Shown: one piece after another, positions 25,240 to 43,896 of the stretch
How positions within the stretch are numbered: position 1 is the first letter of the stretch
Layout: each line of letters begins with the position of its first letter
NCBI GenBank assembly: GCA_964304625.1
Contig: OZ199838.1
Coordinates: 6,572,001 to 6,636,000 of the forward strand
Source: Kudoa neothunni
Taxonomy: Eukaryota; Cnidaria
DNA length: 64,000 nt
Reading direction: 5' to 3'
Made by a program: the position numbers and the translations under genes
The notes under the pieces: generated by a model
The model's database searches: none
Told to the model about the DNA's origin: nothing
Seen by the model: the letters and a program-made list of their open reading frames with translations, nothing else

Positions 25240-27026
25240 TACAGTCGAGATTGGATATTGCGTGGGTTTTAGGACCAGCAAAAAACCACACAATAAAAAG
25301 TTATTACGTAATATCCCCCGCTCATGTGTGCGCATCGTGTTGTAAAATATGATTTTCTTGTACTTACGTTTGATGACTATTCATACAAACAAGTTTTTTT
25401 AAAACACAGATAACATAGAGTTCAATTAAAGAAGAGTTATTAAATGTTGTCAAAAAATATTGTGGTTTTTGTGTGTCGAAATCTTTCTATTGATATTTTT
25501 TAAATTCTGTCCGTTATAGGATAAACTTAAACAATCCATGTAGAGCTTCTTGAATTAAAACTTTTGATAAAATGTTAACTATATTTTATATTTGTTTGAT
25601 TAAAATATTGACTTCTTTAATAATTGATTCGATATCATCAGATTAATCATTTGTCGGCAATAAATCTGCACGATTTTGATACTCACATATTGTCGCATTA
25701 TTATCGTCAAAAATATATTCGCAATCTACGACGTCATTTAAAATAAACTAATTTAGTATACATAAAATTTTATTTAGAGAACTATTTCTGATTTAGAGTA
25801 TCTCTCATAAATCTTGTTCTATAAACTGATTAAACTTTTTTGTTGCAACTTTATATGCTGCTATTAAATATTTTGTATTTGTAAAAAATTAATTATAATT
25901 TCTAGCATAATACTATCCCAGAGTTGGATTAACGGCATGATTGGGTTTAGTAATGTTTATTTTTCGATGGTAAAAGCTTCAGATAAAACCACGTGTTCGG
26001 TCATTGAATTTCTGTCCTAATTTTAATGCATTTAATGATGCCTAAATCAAGGTTTGCGGATATATCAGTTGTTTTTTTTGGTTTAAAAAAATTTATATAT
26101 TTTAAAAAAATCAATATTTTTGGGGTGAAGAGTATATTGATCCAATAAAATTAAAACTTTTCGGTTCTCATCTATAATTATTTGGTTCAACATTCTCATT
26201 ATGTTTATAAATATATTACACAACATCCATGTTTTTTAATACCATTCACGCGGTAGATGTTTAACTCAGTTGAAATGTCTAAGATTCTGAAATTTACCGG
26301 TAAAAACTGATGGAAGTTTACCCCTATTTAAAAAAGAGTGACTGTCTTACTGCCACGCTTTTTTGGATATTTTTCCTTATATTCCGACCTAATTCTTTAA
26401 AACATAACTAATGTTTTGTGATTGCTCATAAAAGAAAGCCAGTTTCATCAATGTTTATAACGTCTTTAGGAATAAATGCCTGAACCAAATTAGTGTTTTC
26501 AAAATTCCATGTGTCAGCAGATAAAATATCTTTATTCGCAGCCTCATCATGAAACATTTTGAAACCTATCACATATCTTGATGTGAACTCTGAAAGCCAC
26601 ACTTAACTAGCCTTAAAATTGGAAATTTTTTTTTCAACATACAACGTAATTTCGATAATAGCATATCTCGGCAGAACATTATCATTCGACCATTGTTTAA
26701 CAAACCAATCGTACAACTCTTCATCTATATTTTTAATTTTCCTTAGAAGATGCGCCCTTCTTTTTAGTTTCAATATTCGCATTTTTGAATTTATCTTAGC
26801 GAGAACGAATTCTATCAAATTTAAAAGGACCTTTAACATGACAATATATTAATATTCAACTTAGATCACCACATCACTCAATTTAAACTTAGAAATTGTC
26901 ATTTTTTCGCCAACTTAAAACATTTTTATCTTAATTATTACGTTTTCAATGGGGCATACTGAAGAAAACACCCTTATTTTTAAATAGATAGGCCACTAAA
27001 ACCACGCAATAACGAGACTTTAAGTA
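25240..27026 (-). mobile_element. Degenerate Tigger/pogo (Tc1-mariner superfamily) transposon
   Basis: Left end TACAGTCGAGATTGGATATT then GCGTGGGTTTT. Right end, on the minus strand, TACTTAAAGTCTCGTTATT then GCGTGGTTTT. The ends share ATTGCGTGGtttt in inverted orientation and TA at the outer edges, as expected for this superfamily. The inside carries a broken Tigger transposase on the minus strand. Solo ends of a related element occur at 33385-33560. Confidence 0.7.
25600..26845 (-). pseudogene. Tigger/pogo-type DDE_1 transposase, disrupted
   Basis: From right to left on the minus strand there is a CENP-B-like DNA-binding segment (KIKNIDEELYDWFVKQWSND, LPRYAIIEI), then VWLSEFTSRYVIGFKM. The first catalytic Asp lies in DVINIDETGFLL (family: 'NADETGL'), and a relic of the second block in LLDQYTLHP (family: 'LLDNAPAHP'). 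Later fragments resemble the helical end of the domain. Numerous stops and frame changes show that it is dead. Confidence 0.75.
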
Positions 27027-27329
27027 GAAATAAATCATTTTTTTATTTTTTAATGATAGAAATGTTTACAAAATGATAAAATAATAACAATACCAAAAAA
27101 CTAGGTTTCTCTAAAAATTAATCTTGCGTTAATTTTTCTCATGACCAGGCGATATTTCATAGCTGGAAAATAAATAATTGAAATTTTATGTAAAATTTTA
27201 ATTTAATGGTATTTTTAAGAGTTGTGAAGGAAGTTATAAAATAGCGATGTGAGCTTGAAAGTGGATATTCGAACGGTGAATAATATTCGAGTGTCATTAG
27301 TTTAGACTATATTTTTTTATTTCGAAACC

Positions 27330-28668
27330 TTAACCCTCTAAGTAATCCGGGGTCCATTTGGACCCCAAATAAGATTGTCATCCTGTCTTCTCAACCGTTA
27401 TGTAATAATTAGAATCTAAGCTTCTCCTATTCTCATAAAACACGTTTATCTTTTGAGGAATAGATTTATTGGAATTTTCATGTCATAAATTTTATAACAA
27501 AAACATCTTAGGAGTATAATTGGGGTCTAAATAGGCCCCAGAAGTTTTTTTGATATTTTAAAAATATATTATTATTTATATTAATTTTCAAATGGAAATT
27601 TAATTAAAACCTATTTTACATACCAAAATCCAATAAATAATTTTGCGCCGCGAATGTAAGTTTCTATTGTGTAAGCATGGATTTCATTTGCAAAAGTAGC
27701 AAGGATAGTATTGACATTAATGAAAATGAAACACCCGACCTAGTATAATCGAAGGAGACTGTCAACGATGAGTATGATCAAAATCTCGTGTACAATGAAA
27801 ACGACGATCCGCTTGTAGAACAAAAACAATTTATGGAGTGCAATCAAACCAAAGAAAACCAAGGTGGCGGCAGAAAATAAAATGAATTTTCTTCAAGATG
27901 TGACTATGTACACCACACAAAGGATCTTTAGTAATGCAGGATGCTTTATCATTTCTTCCAAACGGAAACAATGAAACGAACAATTAAATATACCAATCAG
28001 GGCGATAAGAACCATTATGGAAATAATTGAAGGATGTTTATTGTGCATGACTATCCATAAGGGTAGCCAAGATCCTATTGTTGAAATGTTTAGCCGTGAC
28101 GAAGGTAGGAGGTTATACAAGGATCTTGTTTCCTTGTACAGATTCGAGCAACTAACAAGAGCGCTCCGCTTTGATAATGCAGAAACTACGGAGAAATGAC
28201 AGCTAAATGTTCCCCAATTAGAGAAATATGAGACACTTAGGTTAATGTGGCGAAAAAAAATTATAACCAAGGAAAAAATATATGTCGTGATGAGCAATTA
28301 GGTTTCTTTTAGAGACAATTGCTCTTTAGACAATATATAAAATGTAATCTAGCAAAATATGGCTTGATATTTTTCCTTTTGGTAGATCCAGCATCTATAT
28401 CATGTGTTTGTGGAGTTACTAGCGAATTCCAATATCAGCCATTTTAAAATAATCGGTCGTCTTATTTATATAGGAACATTGCATTTATGCGCATGCGTTA
28501 GAGAGAAAACCAAACGAGAAATTATTAGCGGCAAAAACATTTCTCACAATTATAATTTGGTAGATTGATAGAAAACAAAATTATCAAATGGAATCACAAA
28601 AAATTCTGGATCAAAATGGACCCAGCTATACTCCGAGGGATCTGACTAATTGTTACCTAGAAGGTTAA
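27330..28668 (+). mobile_element. Degenerate piggyBac element (1,339 bp)
   Basis: It is bounded by TTAA at 27330-27333 and 28665-28668. Left tip TTAACCCTCTAAGTAATCC followed by GGGGTCCATTTGGACCCC, with a second palindrome-like copy at about 27522-27540 (GGGGTCTAAATAGGCCCC). The right end carries CTGGATCAAAATGGACCCAG and closes ACCTAGAAGGTTAA. The inside has transposase relics on the plus strand. The ~1.33 kb length is close to that of copies A and B, but the interior is different. Confidence 0.8.
27677..28200 (+). pseudogene. piggyBac transposase N-terminal relic
   Basis: An acidic start (MDFICKSSKDSIDINENETP) is followed by a stop. A longer open stretch at 28017-28199 contains DPIVEMFSRDEGRRLYKDLV and RFEQLTRALRFDNAETTEK, matching the 'RF..I.R.LRFDNR.TR' motif of piggyBac transposases. 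Everything after this motif, including the catalytic aspartates, is missing. Confidence 0.7.
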
Positions 28669-31600
28669 GGAGAAGAAACTGCCAGAAATAATTAAATACA
28701 GTAGATTCGAAAATATTAACTTTATAGGTAAACTATAAAAAAGAGTTGACGGATTTAAAAATGAAAACTGCGCAAGCGTAGTTGCCTTTTTAAATTAAAA
28801 ACTTCCGTGTCAATAGCCACTGCCATCTCAAATTCATGTTTTATTAATAAATTTTTAATCCTCTATGTTTTTTAACTCCTCTCAAAAGCAATTGACAATT
28901 ACTTAACCTTTCAAATTGATATACCAACATTAATTATTATTGTTATATTCTTTTTTAACGTGAGAATCGCGGGAAACTAATAAAAAAATAAGACAAGGAA
29001 TATTTAAAGATTATCCCCTTCGGCCTACTTCGAGTTTAGAGTTCTTTAATTTGTTGTGCTGCAATTTCAATAGATATTTCCGTAAAAACTTAACCAAACT
29101 GACCTATAATAATATTTTTCTCTTAATAATATAAGTTGCTACTTTTGAATATAATATACAGCCAATTCTAATTTTGACTAAAATTATTACTAAGTCACCA
29201 ATATGTTCTTAGAGGCATAAAATTAAAAAATATATTGGATTGTAAAAAAGACGCATACATGGCCCATCAAAAGGAATTATACGAATCAGAATAAAATTGA
29301 ATTTGCGCGTGCGTGCGTGCGTATGCTTCACTAAGGATTTAATTTTCTCATAAAAATAACTAAAAGGAATTACCATCTTAGGAAATTTGTAATATCTCAG
29401 GACTAACTAAATTAATTCCTTAAAAAATTGATTGATGAGTGGATGTTGGTCTCATGTCCCATAGACCACAACCATCGTCATCGTGTCGAAAGTTTGGGAG
29501 CTCATTTGATCGATGACAATATAAACAAAAAAATATATCTTCTCATTTTTGTAATGGATATAAAGAGTAATTCGGCGGAACCATAGTTTGGGACAATTCA
29601 TCGGGACATTGGAAGAAATCACGAATAGGTTTCGAAAATGGAGTTTTCATTTGTTAATATAGGCATTATATTATTACAAGACTTGTTTTTATTGAGAAAT
29701 GATTTTAAAAAATTTATTAACTCGCTAAAAAACCTAGGACTCTAGCCAAAGATTAAAAAGTGTTTTAAATGCTTATCAGATATTTATATGGTCAATCAAA
29801 ATAATAAATATAATTCATGCATGTTCTTTGCAGTATCCGCAAGAAGAAATATTTTGTCAGAAGTAAGGAATTTTCTGGTTGTTTACTCAAATAGCAGATT
29901 AAAAAGTACCTATATAGTATTTAATGTTTGTTTAGTTCAGAGTAATAGTCAATTAGAATAAACTTTTACTCATTGCATACAAAGATAATCTACTGATTAT
30001 GGTATAGAATTTTTCAAAAATGTTATATTTACCTGTTTGGAGTAATTTTAAGACAGATAATACCACTAGAGCTATATTTACAAGAGATGTAGCATTCCCC
30101 TTAAAATCGTAAGCATAACCAAATTATTTAGGATGTATTTTCGTTTGTCAAGTGTTATGGATATAGTTAAGCGGAAGAGATTATGATCATTTTAAATAAA
30201 ACACATAATTCGAGATTAAAGTTGTTGCCAGGTTGGAATAATTTGGGTCTCTACACGCATTCTGAAAACGGTGTAAGAAGGGAGTAGAATTTTCAAATAA
30301 TTAAATTTTTGTGATAACTTCTCAATTGAAAATTATGCTCCATTGGAATTCCTGAGATGTGAAAATTTCTTTTTATCAAATATACCGATTGAGATTGAAA
30401 TTATATTCGTCTTTTCGATAAGCTTTTACTCATTTTTTGGTTTTCCTAAACTTCATTGCAAAACAGCTGGTATAACTAATTCAGTAAGTTTCTATATTGG
30501 TTAAGATAATTTTTTAAATAATGTTTAAGTTCTTAGTTACCTAATTATTCATTACCCCCAGACCTTAAGATTAATATTCAAATCAATATACTGTTTTCTT
30601 TAGGCTCGCATTAATTCATTATGATATAAAAGCTGCATAAAAATACGTGACACCGCATTCTATACGTAGTTTAAGAATTTATGATCACGATTACTTTTGC
30701 ACAAAATACAGTCCCTTCTCAATACGTGACGTGCCACGTAAGTTAATAAGAAATTATTGCTCTATTCAATCTAACCGATATTTTCACAAAGTTTTCGTTA
30801 ATCTAAGAATAGTTCCATAAAAATAAATTTTTTTAGGGCAATCGAACAATACGTTTATTTTTAAAAGGGTGCACTCCTTTGAGAAAACCAGTTGATATTT
30901 AAGCATAACTGTAATTTTTCAAACCAAAAACACCTTTACTTTTAGATTTAATCGTATTTTGATAATTAAATATGTATATTTTTTGAACCAGTAAGTATTT
31001 TTGTCTAAAGAAAGGTTGGATTCATTTATAAATCGGGAAATTATGTTAAAATAATGATTATGTAAGTCATCACTCAGATTATTAAAACCTCATTAACATC
31101 CTTTATACAATCGCAATAAAGGAGTAACAGTTAATATTTTTATTTCTGACACATCTTTAATTGATTTTATTTTTTTTATCGTTTGTGGACTAATAATAAA
31201 TTTTTTAACTAGAAGGATTAATTCTTATCGCAAAAATTTTCAAAAGAACTGTAAGTACTATTCAAGTCCCTTAATGATTTTATTTCATAAATAACTGAAC
31301 TTTAATCGTTAATCACATTTCATTTCTCATAAAATTAAGGTCATTATATTTTTGGTCATAATTTGTAAAATAAACTTAAAAATACTCATTAATTTCCCTC
31401 AATACTTCTGCTTATATTTGAATGGAAAATGCTTGCATAATTATGTTTATCTAAATCATTACATTGAAAAAATAATGACAAGCTTTAAAATGCATCAATT
31501 AACTAGAAAAATAAAATTTACAGAGTTGAACGTGCTAATTAGATTAAACCTTCAGTAGAATTTCTCCATTCAAAACTAAAACTAAAAATTAAAGTTTACC

Positions 31601-33384
31601 ATCACATAGTACCGGGAAAATCTGGGCGTTAATGCCATTTACTTAAAAATCAACAAGGCTTTAGTCTGCGCCAGGAAGCATTCGCGGAGCGGAACCTTTG
31701 TTCTAGTAATTTTATATAGAGCGTTCATATAGGATTGGTGTGAAATAATGGAGATGGATTTTCAAACATAAATGATTATCCAATTGCATTTATGACTTCT
31801 TTTAGGTCACATATCGTATCTTTTTGATTTTCTGAATAAAAATCAGTATTAACGTTGCACTTTGTTGATCCCGGGGCATTTATATAAGGTTTACCTTACG
31901 TTTCTTCGTGTATAACCTTGACATGCTTCAATTCAGCAATCTCATCCACGTTGTCATGTAGCAATAAATTAAAAATGAACCAATTGTATTACATACTATC
32001 AATTATTGCTTTTTCTGTATGACCAATTTTTACGTTAAATTTGTCATAATTTAAGTTTAAAAATGTTTTCTTGCATTAATCGCACGATTTCTGGATATTG
32101 GATATTTCTCGAAACAATTTTCACTATTTGAGCTTGTCACTATTTCCCACGCTGCCTTTAACGTATGAAGACACTCAAAAATATTATATTATAAAATTTT
32201 CGCAGAATCATTAAATAGAAACTAGCTAACGAATGATTTTCTACAGTCGGACTTCAAATAATGTATGATTTCAAAATCTATTGATCTGGTGACACTGGAC
32301 TAGTATTCTTAGGAAGAAAGCACATCTCGATATAATTAAATTGATTAATTGATTGAGGATAAGATTTACATTGATGAAGAATAAGATATATTTTTCTTTT
32401 TTATTCATTAACCTGCTTATTTATGTTTTTAACAATTTCAAAGAATAAAGTTGCGGACATCCAGCCATTTTTTGAAAAAGGCAATTTACTGGGAGGTTAA
32501 TGACACCGCAAAAATGAGGTGGCGTTCTTTTTCGAGAATTTCAATCCCTTCAAATCGATTTCATTTTTTAGCGTTATATGTTCATTGCCACAGATACTCC
32601 TAGATGAGTGCAGTCTTGCCAAAATTAATAATTTCTACACGTTTTTACCACTTAAAATCTACAGGAACCTTTTATATCCATCCAAATACATTATTCGTAT
32701 CGGCATTCCCAACCTCACTGTGCAATATATTATTCTTCAAACCGTAATTAGTCTTGAAATTTGGGAGCGAACCATTATTGAAGAAAATATAATTAATTTT
32801 TAGTCTTTTGACTATCGTTTGTATCTTATTTGTCGATTAAAAACCCCCATATATTTTTCCTTTTCTCTCGCCCTACACAACCCGATTGTGAAAGCAACAT
32901 TCAACCTCTCTATATTTTCTATTAGGTATTGGACGCATACCTCTTACAATATCAGGATTAGCGCGATACCCGTTAACTATATTATATTAAGGAACAACGC
33001 GTGCTCTATTATTTATCAGTTAGTGTTGGTCTCTTTATAGTGCATCTTACGCCAGGCCGCTTAGACATAATATTTTCCATACTTAAATTCTTATGCGATC
33101 AACGAAACTATTTCAATTAATTGTATCTGTCACTTTTGAAAATATCCCATCGAGAGATGAATAAACTATTTTAACTCAATATCAATCGGGTAATATTAGC
33201 CACTTGGAAAATTAAACTCTTAATAGTCATAGATTTTGTTCGTGTATTAATTGAATATACATGTAATATTGAATAATTATTATTTTTTTCGTTTATATTC
33301 GGTTGGCACATACCCATTTCAAAGTTTCCAACGTATCATCAAGCGCATTAAGCCGATTATTTTCTATTTTCTGAAAAAAGCCAC
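28669..33384. other. Gene-poor region with no recognised genes
   Basis: About 4.7 kb of AT-rich DNA. A short GCGT tandem repeat lies at 29305-29322. A comparatively GC-rich patch at about 31670-31705 (GCGCCAGGAAGCATTCGCGG) may be a transposon fragment but has no recognisable ends. Short open frames (31352-31558, 32519-32803, 32819-33040) have AT-driven composition, match no family and are not called. Confidence 0.4.
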
Positions 33385-33560
33385 GCAATAACAAGGCCCT
33401 CTATTATCGATGGTCCCAACTTTTAAATGAAATTAACCGCCTATATGAGACTTGTTACAGTATAAAATGTAGCTTAATCGAGTTTCATGAATTTTCAAAG
33501 ATAAATAATAGTGATAACTGGAAAACCACGCAATATCGAGACCTTACTGTAATTATTGCA
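33385..33560. repeat. Two solo Tigger-type ends
   Basis: GCCACGCAATAACAAGGCCC at about 33381 and ACCACGCAATATCGAGACC followed by TTACTGTA at about 33525 match the right end of the Tigger element at 25240-27026 (ACCACGCAATAACGAGAC). Both have the same orientation, so they do not form one complete element; one may be the end of a deleted copy. Confidence 0.5.
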
Positions 33561-33827
33561 GTCTTTACACGTCTACAGAGGAGTAACCTACTTTTTTAAA
33601 CAGTCGATAATTAATGTTTTTTAATATACATAAATTCATGCTTTCAAATGTAGCACAAATTTATATAAGAACCGAACGCTTAACTTAAGATATCGACGAA
33701 AAATTTATTAATAAATAACCTAGAAATATTTTTGCTTTGAATATTGCATTGGTATATACACTACATTGTATACGTCTTACGGTGATGGGTGGTACTTTTA
33801 TTGGGAAATATGATTAAATAGTTCTTC

Positions 33828-33950
33828 CGGTTTCCGGATAATCGAACATTTATCGACACGTAATGTCAATAGAATCCAAATAAAATTTAAAATTTCTTTC
33901 GGATAACGCGATTTCCGGATAATCGAGGTTCGACTGTACATATTTTAACG
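33828..33950. repeat. Second Tigger-type terminal repeat (CAGTCGAACCTCGATTATCC class)
   Basis: The segment 33896-33943 reads, on the minus strand, TACAGTCGAACCTCGATTA then TCCGGAAATCGCGTTATCCG, a classical Tigger/pogo terminal inverted repeat with TA at the tip. A direct copy of TCCGGATAATCGA lies about 80 bases to the left. No matching left end was found. Confidence 0.55.
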
Positions 33951-34586
33951 TTTAATTTGGTCATTACAAAAATTTGTTGATTATATTGTCGAATTATTTT
34001 TCAGGCGGATTTAAAGTAAGCATTCTCGACAAACATCGGATAAGAAATATTTCAAAAGGATGAATAAACTGTCCCTTAATTTAGGAAACGAGATTAATAA
34101 ACGAAAGTTTTTAGAAAATTGTATAAACGGCTTTGTTAGATTAGAGTTAAAGCGTGATAGACTAATCATTGACGTAAATTGGCGAATTTCACAATTATCT
34201 CCAGTTAAGGAACCAGTACAATCTTGACTATTCTCCCAAGTACATAAAGTCATATTAATTCGTATATTAATTGATAAAATAATTTCCAAACGACCGACGT
34301 ATGTGATCGACTTTTATATAGCTTAGTTTTTTATTTTTCCATGCTTTAACGCCAGCTAAGTTATTCCACTCTTCATTTTTATAATAATTCACAATCATTT
34401 TATTTTAACCAGCACCTTCAATTCAATTCAAATGATCATAAAAAATAATGTCTGAAATCCATGCGCGAGTGCGAAAAATATTTTGATTCAAGACAAGTAA
34501 TTATAATTAAAAAAGAGGAAAAAATATTAAAAAAACAGATTTTCCAACAATAAATATTTATCAACTTTACAAAGACTACGCGCAGA

Positions 34587-35554
34587 TCAACGTCTTCTTT
34601 TTGAAGACGGGTGTTTTTTCAAAGTTTTACATTTGGCGCAGTACCTAAATAAATAAAATTCATAATAACACGAGTGAAAAAAATCAATATGAAAAAATAA
34701 TTATAATTACCATTTTCCCTTAGGTTGTGCTACCAAGCCAACACAACCAAAATGAAACCACTCATAGGGACATTTATTGTTGTCACACATTACCATATTT
34801 CCATAAGACACCTAAAATGAACAACGATTAATTCCTATATTAATACAGTATTGTTACCTGGTGACACAAACAATATGTGGGTTCGTTAGGGTCGATAGGC
34901 ATATTTAATCCTGAAGCCAAATCCAATTCTAGATCATTGTTTGGAAGATTATCGAAAGAATTTGTAGTTGAACCGGTGATATCATTATTATCTACGCATC
35001 ATAAAACTTGTCTATCTATCACTTACACAACATACGATTAATGATACGATTTGAATGGGTTGAGTAAGAAATCGCGGTGGTTGATGAATGTTGTGATTGG
35101 CTGTTGGGGTTGTTAGCAGAGGTCTCATTTTCAAAATGCTTTAGGTCTTTGTCAAGCCGATTAACTTCCTGATCAACGATATTATACAACTTGTTAATGA
35201 CATCAATTTTCTTGGCTGAGCAACTTAGATTTTTAGTCAGTTTTTGTTTAAGTTGTTCCAGCGCATCCAATTCCACCTGGTCCACAGTTGACTTTTGGAT
35301 TCTTCCCACAATTTCAGTCATTTCTATTGAATCATCTTCGAATACTAATTTAACGATGGGTTAAGCTGTTCTTGGAAAATTCGCTACTTGTCATTTGTTC
35401 TAATTTAGTGATCTCGTATAGAGAATTTCTAATGTTGTCGGGTAGTTTAGATATTTCTACAATGGGACATCAAAAACTGTATTAGGTATTTGTTGTTTTT
35501 AATAGACGCTAGGATACCATTTAGAAATTGTTGTAAATATGCTGTAACAGCCAT
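34587..35554 (-). CDS. ING-family chromatin reader (inhibitor of growth) with PHD finger
   Basis: ING proteins bind trimethylated H3K4 and recruit histone acetyl- or deacetylase complexes in the nucleus. The N-terminal ING domain starts [12 protein letters not shown] (ATG at 35552-35554) and continues [20 protein letters not shown] after an intron. The middle is helical ([16 protein letters not shown]). The PHD finger lies at the C-terminus: [36 protein letters not shown]. This gives the full C4-H-C3 set, and the aromatic and acidic positions for H3K4me3 are kept. A basic tail ([10 protein letters not shown]) ends at 34587. I count about 250 residues in six exons, normal for ING4/5. One inferred intron, near 35313-35345, is only about 31 bases. 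It is divergently arranged with PI4KB. I cannot assign the ING subtype. Confidence 0.88.
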
Positions 35555-35848
35555 CCCCACTTGAAATAGGCTACATAAACGCACGCAGGCGCGATTGTTC
35601 GATAAAATTTTAAAGCAAAACTATCTCAAACTACTACATTACTAAAATAAATTAATAGTAGAAAATATAATTAACATTTCGATCGACATATTTTGGTATC
35701 GGTTCGAAAACAGCTGAACTACGAGGTGATTCATGATATGTCGAAGTTGATCGGGTACAGTCGATAAAAATCTAACTAATCTTTGAATTCCACAAATCTT
35801 CCAAATTCAGCTACAGATGCATACAAAAAAGTGAAATTGTCTTATGGA
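35555..35848. promoter_or_regulatory. Shared promoter region between ING and PI4KB
   Basis: The ING start codon (minus) and the first usable PI4KB ATG (plus) are about 295 bases apart, so both promoters must lie here unless leaders are spliced. No TATA box or known motif is assigned. A splice acceptor-like CTACAG just before 35818 suggests that PI4KB may have an upstream leader exon. Confidence 0.4.
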
Positions 35849-41806
<5,958 letters not shown>

Positions 41807-42328
41807 CTATATCGTTTTTTAGTTTTTTAGATAGTTTTAATATTTTTGTCGTATATTTTGAGATTCATTGCTGCCGGGACTTATCATGTTAAATTTTCCT
41901 CGTAATGTTTAATTTGGTGGTCTGCTGATTTAAATCGCTTTCAATTGTGTTCGGATATTTGAGTGTAAAAAATACTTTTCCGATCTATCATGCTGATAAT
42001 AAATAAATACAATAAACGACGCTTTTTGCGCACTTTTTAGGGCTGAGGAAAGGTGCCAAAAAGGAATGATTTGTGCAATAACCGTACAATGTATTTGGGT
42101 CAGCATTAGAACGTAGATGATAAGAATATCGTTATTCCTCTTGTATTTTAATATAACCAATTTTTAATTTTTTTCTTTTAACTATTAATTTTGAAATATA
42201 CCCATGTAGGGATAAATGCTAAGTTTAATGGGCATTCATGATAAATAGGTTGTCGAATGTACGATAAGACAGTTATCGATTTTCCTGCTTTTGAACATGC
42301 TTTTCATTTTCATTAGAATACATTAAGT
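41807..42328. other. Downstream flank of PI4KB
   Basis: 3' untranslated and intergenic sequence without recognised genes or repeats, up to the hAT-like element. Confidence 0.4.
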
Positions 42329-42975
42329 CAGGGGTTCTCAACCATTTTTTCAAATTTACCCCTTAGTCCGATGAAAAATCCAAATTTATCTCCTTATCTT
42401 GGAACCAAATTCATATTTAATTTACGATTTTATATTGTTTTAGTTATTGCAGAGACCATTTACGATAAATTCTAATTTAAAAAGGCATATGTCCATATGC
42501 CCTTGTAAATGACAATTTTTAATCCCATCAACTCTAATTCACATGCAGTCTACAGATTTAATTTTTTCTACGTCGAACTGTTTCTGGCCCCTCCTTTACT
42601 CTAAAGGGCAAGGAATAATTATAAATAGTCAAAACTAGTGACACTTAAATATTATTTACTACGCAGATTGAAACCTTAAGTATTATTATTAGGCTACGTC
42701 ACTAAAAAATAAACGAACCATTAAAGAAGGAGAATGTTTATAGTTTTGTGAATATTTGTTAAATATTTATCCCTAAAAACATTTTAAGAATATCTGCCAA
42801 CTCATTATTGAGCTTAATAGCCTTGAACAATATAATTCCTTTGAAATCCTTAGGCACGTCACGAACTTCATTCTGCAATAAATGTCCCTATCCAAATTTT
42901 TTGTCGTTTAATTTACCACCTCTCATTTAAAATTTATCCACGAAGGGTAAATTTACACTCGGTTAAGAACCCCTG
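42329..42975. mobile_element. hAT-like non-autonomous element with intact ends (647 bp)
   Basis: Left tip CAGGGGTTCTCAACC and right tip GGTTAAGAACCCCTG form terminal inverted repeats of hAT type. Flanking octamers are CATTAAGT and CTCTATGT (five of eight match). Just inside each end lies a 'AAATTTACCCC' / 'GGGTAAATTT' inverted pair. It has no coding capacity. Other copies lie at 6350-6743 plus 8465-8600 and at 62572-63182 (reverse), with an internal fragment at 53830. This copy contains the unoccupied TTAA (42814-42817) matching the piggyBac insertion site at 6744. Confidence 0.8.
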
Positions 42976-43315
42976 CTCTATGTGGTATGGCTCAGTTGGA
43001 TAAATTCTAAATTTCGAAACACCTTTGCGGATGTAGCGCAATGATCAATATTTTCAATACGGACATGATTTTTTACTTAGAAATAATATATAATAATAAA
43101 ATCTTTATTGGTTTGTAATTTGATTCATTCAAAAATTCTAAAATGTTTAATATTATTTTTATTGAATAATTTGAAAGAAATTATCAACTGTGTTGTAGCC
43201 AATATTAATTAATGCTTAATTTAGTAATTAGTAGTTTTTAAACTCTTAAATTCAAATTGCCAAAAAGTTAAGTAAGTGATTTAATCTAGCGCATGCGCAC
43301 ATGATCACTGTGTAA
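42976..43315. other. Intergenic, upstream of the small basic protein gene
   Basis: A TGGCTCAGTTGG stretch at 42988 resembles a tRNA A box, but no B box at the right distance or cloverleaf follows, so no tRNA is called. Otherwise AT-rich flank. Confidence 0.35.
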
Positions 43316-43896
43316 ATGAAGCGAGTAGACAAAAATTTGCTTAAATCAGTTATCACACAAAATGAATACCAAAATAGAGTGAATGATATTTTTCTTGAAC
43401 ATAATCTAATACTATTTTAGTTAAAGGAAGAGGAAGAAATGTGGAGCCGTTACCAAGGAGATAGCAGTAGCAGGAAAAAATACCGAAAACGCTCAAGGTC
43501 GAAATCAGATGATATATCTCCAAAGAAAAAATCAAACAAAAACTCGGAAAAAGATCCGAAAAGAACGGCCAAACAAATAGATAACGATGACATCACTACT
43601 GATAAGTGATCCTTTCGTTTCATGATTTAAATATTATTTCACACGTTACCTATAATAGATGGAACAATGACAAGTTTATGGAGCTATATCCCGAAGACTT
43701 AAAAAGTAAAAAGATGGTCAACCATACAGATAAGAATACCCCTTTAAATTACGATCTTAATTACATGTCTATCTCGCATGTGTTAGGTGATGGTAGAACA
43801 CATCAATTAGTGAAGTAATTGTGATTTTTGCAAAAATACATGCTTATATAAATTATTTTAAGGTATTTAAAATCTAAAGGACATAAAAAAGTGTAA
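43316..43896 (+). CDS. Small basic Ser/Arg-containing protein, 145 residues, family not recognised
   Basis: Four exons (43316-43378, 43421-43605, 43659-43814, 43863-43896) splice in phase through introns of 42-53 bases, each with GT-AG borders. The protein starts MKRVDKNLLKSVITQ, has an acidic helical piece (LKEEEEMW), then a Lys/Arg/Ser stretch (SSSRKKYRKRSRSKSDD, SPKKKSNKNSEKDPKR) that looks like a nuclear targeting or RS-like region. The C-terminal part (KWNNDKFMELYPEDLKSKK, YMSISHVLGDGRTHQLVKYL) looks conserved. The composition suggests a nuclear RNA-processing protein, but this is inference; I cannot name the family. The four consistent splices make the gene itself convincing. Confidence 0.7.

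Noticed and set aside
29300-29330. GCGT tandem repeat as a possible CRISPR or satellite array.
   Set aside because: Only about four short units, consistent with a simple microsatellite; no spacer-repeat structure exists anywhere in the window.
42985-43015. tRNA-like A box TGGCTCAGTTGG.
   Set aside because: No B box at a suitable distance and no cloverleaf can be folded; the nearest TTCGAAAC is only about 12 bases away.
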